From Pleurostoma richardsiae (lineage: Eukaryota; Ascomycota; Sordariomycetes; Calosphaeriales; Pleurostomataceae), in assembly GCA_030052745.1 (NCBI GenBank), contig JANBVO010000021.1, positions 434,001-498,000 of the forward strand: a DNA stretch of 64,000 nt, written 5' to 3'. Below are positions 58,776 through 64,000 of the stretch, one piece after another. Both the position numbers and the translations under genes were made by a program. Below the pieces are notes generated by a model. It was not told the origin of the DNA, made no database searches, and saw only the letters and a list, made by a program, of their open reading frames with translations. The stretch's first letter is position 1. Each line of letters opens with the position of its first letter.

Positions 58776-60281
58776 ATGTCTACCCGCACTTCTCCGTCCC
58801 CTACGCAGGGGCCCACCCCGCAAGCCGATGAGGCAGACCTTCCAAAGGGGAACTGCCGCTACATCCTGCTGCTTCCCGAGGTCAAAGGCCAACGATGTGC
58901 CTGCGTCAACTTCACCCACAACCAGGCGATCCCTGGAGCGACCTGTGACTGCGGCCACCTTGCCTGCTTCCACACCAAGACAGCAGAGCCGGCGGCAGCA
59001 GTGGACAGGCAGGAAGTCGAAGCACTTCGGCAGCGCCTGCAGTTCTTGGAGGACCACTATGCTAGAGGGCAGGAAGATAGTCTAGGAAAAGTGGTCGCGA
59101 GGGTGAGCGATCTTGAGGGCCTGGTGGAGACAAGGACAGACGAGATATCTCAGGAGATCAAAAGGACGTACGGGAATCTGAAGTTGGCGTGGAACAGCAT
59201 AGGGGAGTTGGAGCGTCGAAGCCATCACGCAGATTACCGATTCCGCTACATTGACGAGAAGCTCGCCAGTATCGGAGCCGAGCTGGACAGACTCCACCAC
59301 AGGCAGCTTGAACTCAACGATGCCGATATCAACCTCGAAGAGCGGATCGTGGAACTGGCGGACAGCATTGAGGAAGTCGACGAAATTCCGGAGCCACGGG
59401 GAAGACCAGCGAGGAGGAAGTCGACGTCGGATTCGACCCCGCCACCTAACCGACCCGCCGCCCGCCAGCGACCGTCGTCCGCCAGCACGCCCCATTCTCA
59501 GGGGTCTAGTCTGGCTGTGGCCACCACTGGTGCGCCAGTGACATCGGTACGGCAGACCCTCATGCCCCTTCGGGCCGCTCCGATGTCATCCGCAGAGACT
59601 TGGACGGTCCACATCTCTCTGCTCCCGACAAGCTCCCAACCGTTCCCGTTTGAACGCAACACTAATGCGTACAAACGGTGCCTCTCAAGGGGTCTGCATC
59701 AGATGGTCGCTATCAATGGCTCATCCAGCGAGGCTTTTGTTTCCGCGGTGTCAAGGGCATTCCAAAGCTTGCTTAGGGGTCGCCCTTGGATGCCGTTACA
59801 GGCTAAGCTGTGTGATGCTGAGCAGCTGCAGGGACTGCCAATGTTGCGGCCACTAGACCAGACTCTCGTGGACTGCAAGTACGACGCTGATTTCCTTCGG
59901 AGGCACTGTGCCGTTCTCGACATGAGCGGAAAGATTGACTCACTGTACATCGCCATGCGATATGATACGCTGTCGTGGCACGCCCTGAGGCACTCCCCCA
60001 GTTTTCTGGACGGCCTGGAAGCGAGCTGGGAATATGATCCCTTGTTGGACCCGAACAGCCCATTTGAAGACGACGACGTAGACGAGTATGATCGTCCGTC
60101 AGCAGGGGACTTGCTCCCGCCCATTCCGTCACTGAAGAGGGCAGCGTCCGAGATCTCGCGATCTTCCAGCTTTGGGTCCGCAGTACCGCCGGAGGGGGAG
60201 GGGTCACGGGCCAAGGCAGCGCGCACCGTCTGCCCGATGCCCAACATAGCGGAGGTGCGAAGGAGGGTAGAGACTGTGTAG
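58776..60281 (+). CDS. unknown protein with Cys/His cluster and coiled coil
   Basis: Single exon, 501 aa from the ATG at 58776 (MSTRTSPSPT). Residues 41-66 contain CACVNFTH and ATCDCGHLACFH, a tight Cys/His cluster (C41, C43, C57, C59, H61, C64, H66) that could bind zinc. Residues about 75-210 are strongly heptad-like (coiled coil). A Pro/Ser-rich linker follows, and a second folded-looking domain covers about 285-430 (for example WTVHISLLPTSSQPFPFERN and RRHCAVLDMSGKIDSLYIAM). The acidic, Ser-rich tail has a basic end. I believe this architecture recurs in filamentous ascomycetes without an assigned function; role unknown, nuclear location plausible but unproven. Confidence 0.8.
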   Translation: MSTRTSPSPTQGPTPQADEADLPKGNCRYILLLPEVKGQRCACVNFTHNQAIPGATCDCGHLACFHTKTAEPAAAVDRQEVEALRQRLQFLEDHYARGQEDSLGKVVARVSDLEGLVETRTDEISQEIKRTYGNLKLAWNSIGELERRSHHADYRFRYIDEKLASIGAELDRLHHRQLELNDADINLEERIVELADSIEEVDEIPEPRGRPARRKSTSDSTPPPNRPAARQRPSSASTPHSQGSSLAVATTGAPVTSVRQTLMPLRAAPMSSAETWTVHISLLPTSSQPFPFERNTNAYKRCLSRGLHQMVAINGSSSEAFVSAVSRAFQSLLRGRPWMPLQAKLCDAEQLQGLPMLRPLDQTLVDCKYDADFLRRHCAVLDMSGKIDSLYIAMRYDTLSWHALRHSPSFLDGLEASWEYDPLLDPNSPFEDDDVDEYDRPSAGDLLPPIPSLKRAASEISRSSSFGSAVPPEGEGSRAKAARTVCPMPNIAEVRRRVETV

Positions 60282-61720
60282 TGGATGACTTTCCATTTGC
60301 GGAACAGATCTAATCGCGGCGGCCGGGTGTTAGTATACTGGCGTGGCCGAACAGAATAGACTAAAGACTATGTATGGCGTTCATCGGAGACGGAAGGCGT
60401 ATTAGAAATAGCGGGCAGTAGAACTGCTGGGTAGCTTTCTTCCTTTGGCGTCCAGAGAAAGCCCCCTAGAGTCTGAATGTTAGGATTTTTTTTCTTCCAT
60501 ATTCCAGAGCCGAGAAGATGCTTGGTGCTAGTAATCTTATTGAGTAACAAGCTGGGCTGTACGGACTGCTCCTTCATTAACATCGCTCTCTCCGCCGGGA
60601 TGTATTAGGTCTCCTCAGGAGGTGACAGGAGGCTACAGCGATAGATAATCCGCAATTATGGATCTTCGCAGAGCGTGACAACGAATCTCCTGAGATGCCT
60701 GTATTCTTGTGGCTGGTGATAGTAGACTTGTTCATGGTCAGTTAATTCGGTTTGACGGACCTCGGATGGCATATCCCGCAAGTGACTGCCGCTGAGTGCC
60801 GAACTGGAGAGCATGTTATAAGTCTGCACAGTGCTCATCGTGACAAGTCGCCCTGGCAAACCGAAGAAGATGTGCAGGCGGTAGCAAAAATATCATGGTA
60901 GATTAACCCTTGCGTGACACAACACGTGGGAACGATACGGGAGCCTCCATCACAAGCTCACTAGGAAGGCAGCTTCAGGTGACGTCGTCCTCGCCATCAT
61001 AATGGCTCGTCTGGCCCATACAGCGGGCTCATCAGCAAGGGCCAGAAAGCGTGGTAGAGGCTTGGAGTGATAGGGAACTGTAACTCTGCAGTCTGATAAT
61101 TGCGGGGTTGAGATGAGGCGCATCTTCTCTGACGGAGGACAAGGACGAAAATAACCCTCGTTCGATCAAGAGACCGAGGAGCACAGGGAGCCAATCGCTG
61201 TCCTTTGTTTGCTTCTTTGCCTGGATCGGGTTGCCGGTGAAGCCTTACTGAGTCTCGGATCATCCCGAGCTCCGGCAGTTGAGCTGGGATCCCGTCACAG
61301 CCCGTGCCCGTCCTCCCCATCCGATCTGCCTGCCCCTGGTTGGTCGGTTGTTGCTGGATTGGGCAGGTACCCTCAAGGTCCTTTTTCGTGTTATTCAAGA
61401 GTCAAAACTACTCACTCTCTACCTGCAGCCTCCATACTCAAAAGATCCCACCGTTTCGCGCATCGCTGTGGCTGCAGCTTCAACACCTCGGGCGCAACCT
61501 CCACCTTTGTCGAAAATCCCAGCCTTGCGTATCATCCATACCCACTTTCCACAACAGCTCTAATAGGAGAGATACCTCTTATATATCGCTGCGCGCTCGA
61601 CCGGGCAGGAGGACTTCTAACTCTCTTCCTCAGTGATTACCTCCAATTGCGCCAACTTCTTCCCTCTTCACACCAGCTCCCCTCGCTTTCAACACAGCTA
61701 CAAGGCTGCCCGGCGCCACA
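60282..61720. other. interval upstream of the NCBP3-like gene
   Basis: 1.4 kb with no gene seen. The last 350 bp are pyrimidine-rich, consistent with a promoter and leader. Confidence 0.5.
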
Positions 61721-63222
61721 ATGGATGACTTCGATATCGAGATGGGCGACGCTGCCGACGTCCAGCCCATGCACGAGCCCGAGCCCATAGATATCCTCAA
61801 CGAGGAGGAGCAGGTCTGCGGCCGCCTCTCGCCCCTTCCCCAAACGATCGCCTACTGACCAACGTTCTCACTGCGAAGGAACCCGGCGAAGTCGAAGAGC
61901 CCATCACCAGCGGCCCCGCAGAGACAGAGAGCCCCGACGAGCGGAGACCAGTGCCCAACAAGGTCCACATCCGCGGCCTGGAGAGCATCAATGCCGACGA
62001 GCTCAAGCAGTACGTCGGCCAGAACGCCGGCGGCAGCGCGCTGGAGCGCATCGAGTGGATCGACGACTCCTCCGCCAACCTCGTCTTCGGCTCCGACTCC
62101 GCCGCGCAGGACGCGCTGGTCGCCCTCGCGGCCGTCGAGATCGCCGACGCGTCGCAGCTGCCCCCGCTCGAGGGCCTCCCCGCGAAGCCCTTCGCGGCAA
62201 AGCCCGAGACCGCCCTGCAGGTGCGATTCGCGGTGGTGGCGGATAAGAAGCAGTCGGGCGCGGCGGCGCGCAGCAGGTTCTACCTTCTCAATCCGGAGTG
62301 GGACCCCGAGGAGCGGCGGAGGCGCGAGGGGAACAGGAGGTACCGAGACCGCGACGGCGACAGGGGTTACGGGCGGGATCGGCGGGGCGGTGGTCGTGGG
62401 AGGAGAGATGACCGCTACGATGATGACGACGAGCCGGAGCCGTTCGACGTCAATCTGTACGATGACGACGCGGAAGCCCTGGCGAAGCGCGCCCCGGTGC
62501 GGCGCTCAAGGCGCGGCTCGCGCTCGCCGTCGCCTCGTTCCGATTCAGGCAGGTACCGCTCATACGCTAGCCAGAACAAGGAGAAGGAACTGTTTCCAGA
62601 CAAGCGGGTGCGCGATCGGGATCGGAACCGCTCTGCCTCGCCGCTGCGCGACAACGATGTCGACCAGGCCATGGACGACCTCGCGAAGGATAGGGAAGCG
62701 GTGGCGAGGAACAGGGAGAAGGCGCGGTCGTTGAAGGAGCGCATCACCAAGACCGACAGCAATGGCGCGAGGGAGCTGTTCCCATCCAAGGTAGACAACA
62801 ACGGTCCGAAGGAGTTGTTCCCGTCCAAGGTTGGCGCCGCGGACGCGAAGAAGGCGCAGATGGACCAGGTCGCCAGTGGTATGTCGACTCTCTTGCTCTT
62901 CGACGGCAGCAGCGAATATAGTTATTCGGTGTGCGCCAATCCCAGAAACAGCAGTATCAGCACAGCAGCAGCAGCAGCGCCCTCGAGGATGATAGTAATC
63001 TCTGGTAACCTAGCAGATTCACCGACGAGCGGTATTAATATCCGCGGCATCGCGGGCCAGCGCGGCGGCGCAAGTCAGGGGTTCGCGATCAAGGGCGCGG
63101 CGGCGTCGGCGCGGGAGCTCTTTCCGGATAAGTTCAGCAGCAACGCGGGCAAGGAGCTGTTTGTGGAGAAGCTGGAGGGCAGGGGCAGGAGGCGGCAGAA
63201 GGCGGAGGATTCGTTTTACTGA
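61721..63222 (+). CDS. NCBP3-like nuclear cap-binding protein
   Basis: Exons 61721-61813, 61879-62878 and 63017-63222 give 432 aa. The NCBP3/DUF2414 core at about 57-150 has NKVHIRGLESINADELKQYV and the typical RIEWIDDSSANLVF. In animals NCBP3 associates with the cap-binding and mRNA export machinery; a nuclear mRNA role is inferred. An Arg/Asp-rich low-complexity region follows, then five short [KR]ELFP[DS]K-like repeats. The second intron (62879-63016) has a perfect GTATGT donor, a TAAC branch-like site and a CAG acceptor, but its 138 nt are open and divisible by three, so an unspliced mRNA would encode 478 aa with a Ser/Ala-rich insert. The spliced form is preferred because it joins VASDSPTSGINIRGIA smoothly. 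Confidence 0.88.
62963..62978. repeat. (GCA)n triplet repeat inside the second NCBP3 intron
   Basis: Five tandem GCA units within the 138-nt in-frame intron; they would encode Ala if the intron were retained. Confidence 0.75.
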
Positions 63223-64000
63223 TTTGCATCGCGGTGGGCGTTATATTACGACGGTATGCTTAGGAAGCGTGGCTTGCTTATGATGTGCTCTCCACCTTCA
63301 CTCGCGACGTCCCAACGACTTGGGCCTTGCCTTGGCTACGTGGTGCAGTAAAAGCCACGCCAAAACGGTCATCTTAGACACACGTCTTACCGTGCGGTGG
63401 ATCTCATCAGATGCAGGATCGAATTTTGACACAGCAACCTATATTGCTCACGACGTCAGCCCCGTGGCTATACCAGATGCAGGGACTTGCGAGCAGAAAA
63501 CGCCGTCTTGCTAGTGATGCAAGGCGTGGAATATGTGCTTGGAATCCCGTCCTCGATCCACGACCGGGTGAGGAGACGGTGGACCACGGTCGAGGTAAAT
63601 CAAGCGCCTGGCAAGGGCCTGAAGGTGATGACAGTTAAGTTGACCATAGCTCTCAGCAGTTCAACCTCACCGTGTTCGGCAACATCACTTGCAGGAGCGG
63701 GAGGTGAATCCGGGATCCTCGACAAAGACGAGATAGCAGTGCGAAGACCGTTTGAAGGTAGCAGCTTGCCTTAAGCGCTAGACAGGTATAGATTCTTGCT
63801 TGGGATAGATACCTAATCATGAAGGCACACGGTGAAAGGAAACGAGCTGCGACGAAAGTACCTGTGAACTGGTCAAGAAGTCCCAGGTGTATGACAGGTG
63901 TATGAGTGGACGCCAAGTGAGATACGTGCCGCCAGCCAGAGGTAACTCGGACATGGTTCCTAGGGAATTCCAACCCCCAACAACTCCTCGAATATATCAT
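63223..64000. other. right-edge intergenic sequence
   Basis: No gene supported. A minus-strand frame enters from the right edge (63653-64000) but shows no recognisable domain. Confidence 0.45.

Overview
The window is nuclear DNA of a filamentous ascomycete (Pezizomycotina, most likely Sordariomycetes). Protein-coding genes lie on both strands and are interrupted by short introns, mostly 50-140 nt, with GT(A/G)NGT donors and CTAAC/CTGAC-like branch sites. Gene content agrees: a UCHL5-type deubiquitinase (absent from budding yeast), a GH115 xylan alpha-glucuronidase, an AzgA-type purine permease, a CYP53-like P450, an ECM14-type pseudo-carboxypeptidase, and the intergenic AGGTACCT / (CTAC)n motif typical of this group. 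I found no tRNA, rRNA, CRISPR, virus-like element or recognisable transposon.

Layout. 1-4.07 kb: no gene I can support. 4.07-6.28 kb (-): four-exon methyltransferase-like protein. 6.3-17.7 kb is sparse and accessory-like: a six-exon CYP53-like P450 (9.78-11.67, +), an ankyrin-repeat gene with three reading-frame breaks (12.64-14.24, +), and an unrecognised and probably broken gene (16.2-17.1, -) head-to-head with the nine-exon AzgA purine permease (17.70-20.11, +). 20.1-22.4 kb holds a degenerate GGCCTGTT minisatellite and an unrecognised ORF followed in register by a cysteine-rich stretch.

23-63 kb is mostly conserved housekeeping: UCHL5/Uch2 deubiquitinase (+), secreted GH115 (-), Cdh1/Fizzy-related APC/C activator (+), glycerophosphocholine acyltransferase Gpc1 (-), cohesin Smc1 (+), a Sec7-PH Arf-GEF (-), Ecm14 (+), SRP72 (-), a Ser-rich unknown (-), a 5 kb gene-free gap, a Cys/His plus coiled-coil unknown (+), and an NCBP3-like cap-binding protein (+).

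The genes do not form an obvious pathway cluster. gpc1/smc1, sec7/ecm14 and the 16-17 kb gene/azgA are divergent pairs sharing intergenic DNA; cdh1/gpc1, smc1/sec7, ecm14/srp72 and uch2/GH115 are convergent. Exon structures were built by hand. In every multi-exon model offered as intact, the exon lengths sum to a whole number of codons, which supports the splice choices. Functions are from motif recognition without database searches.
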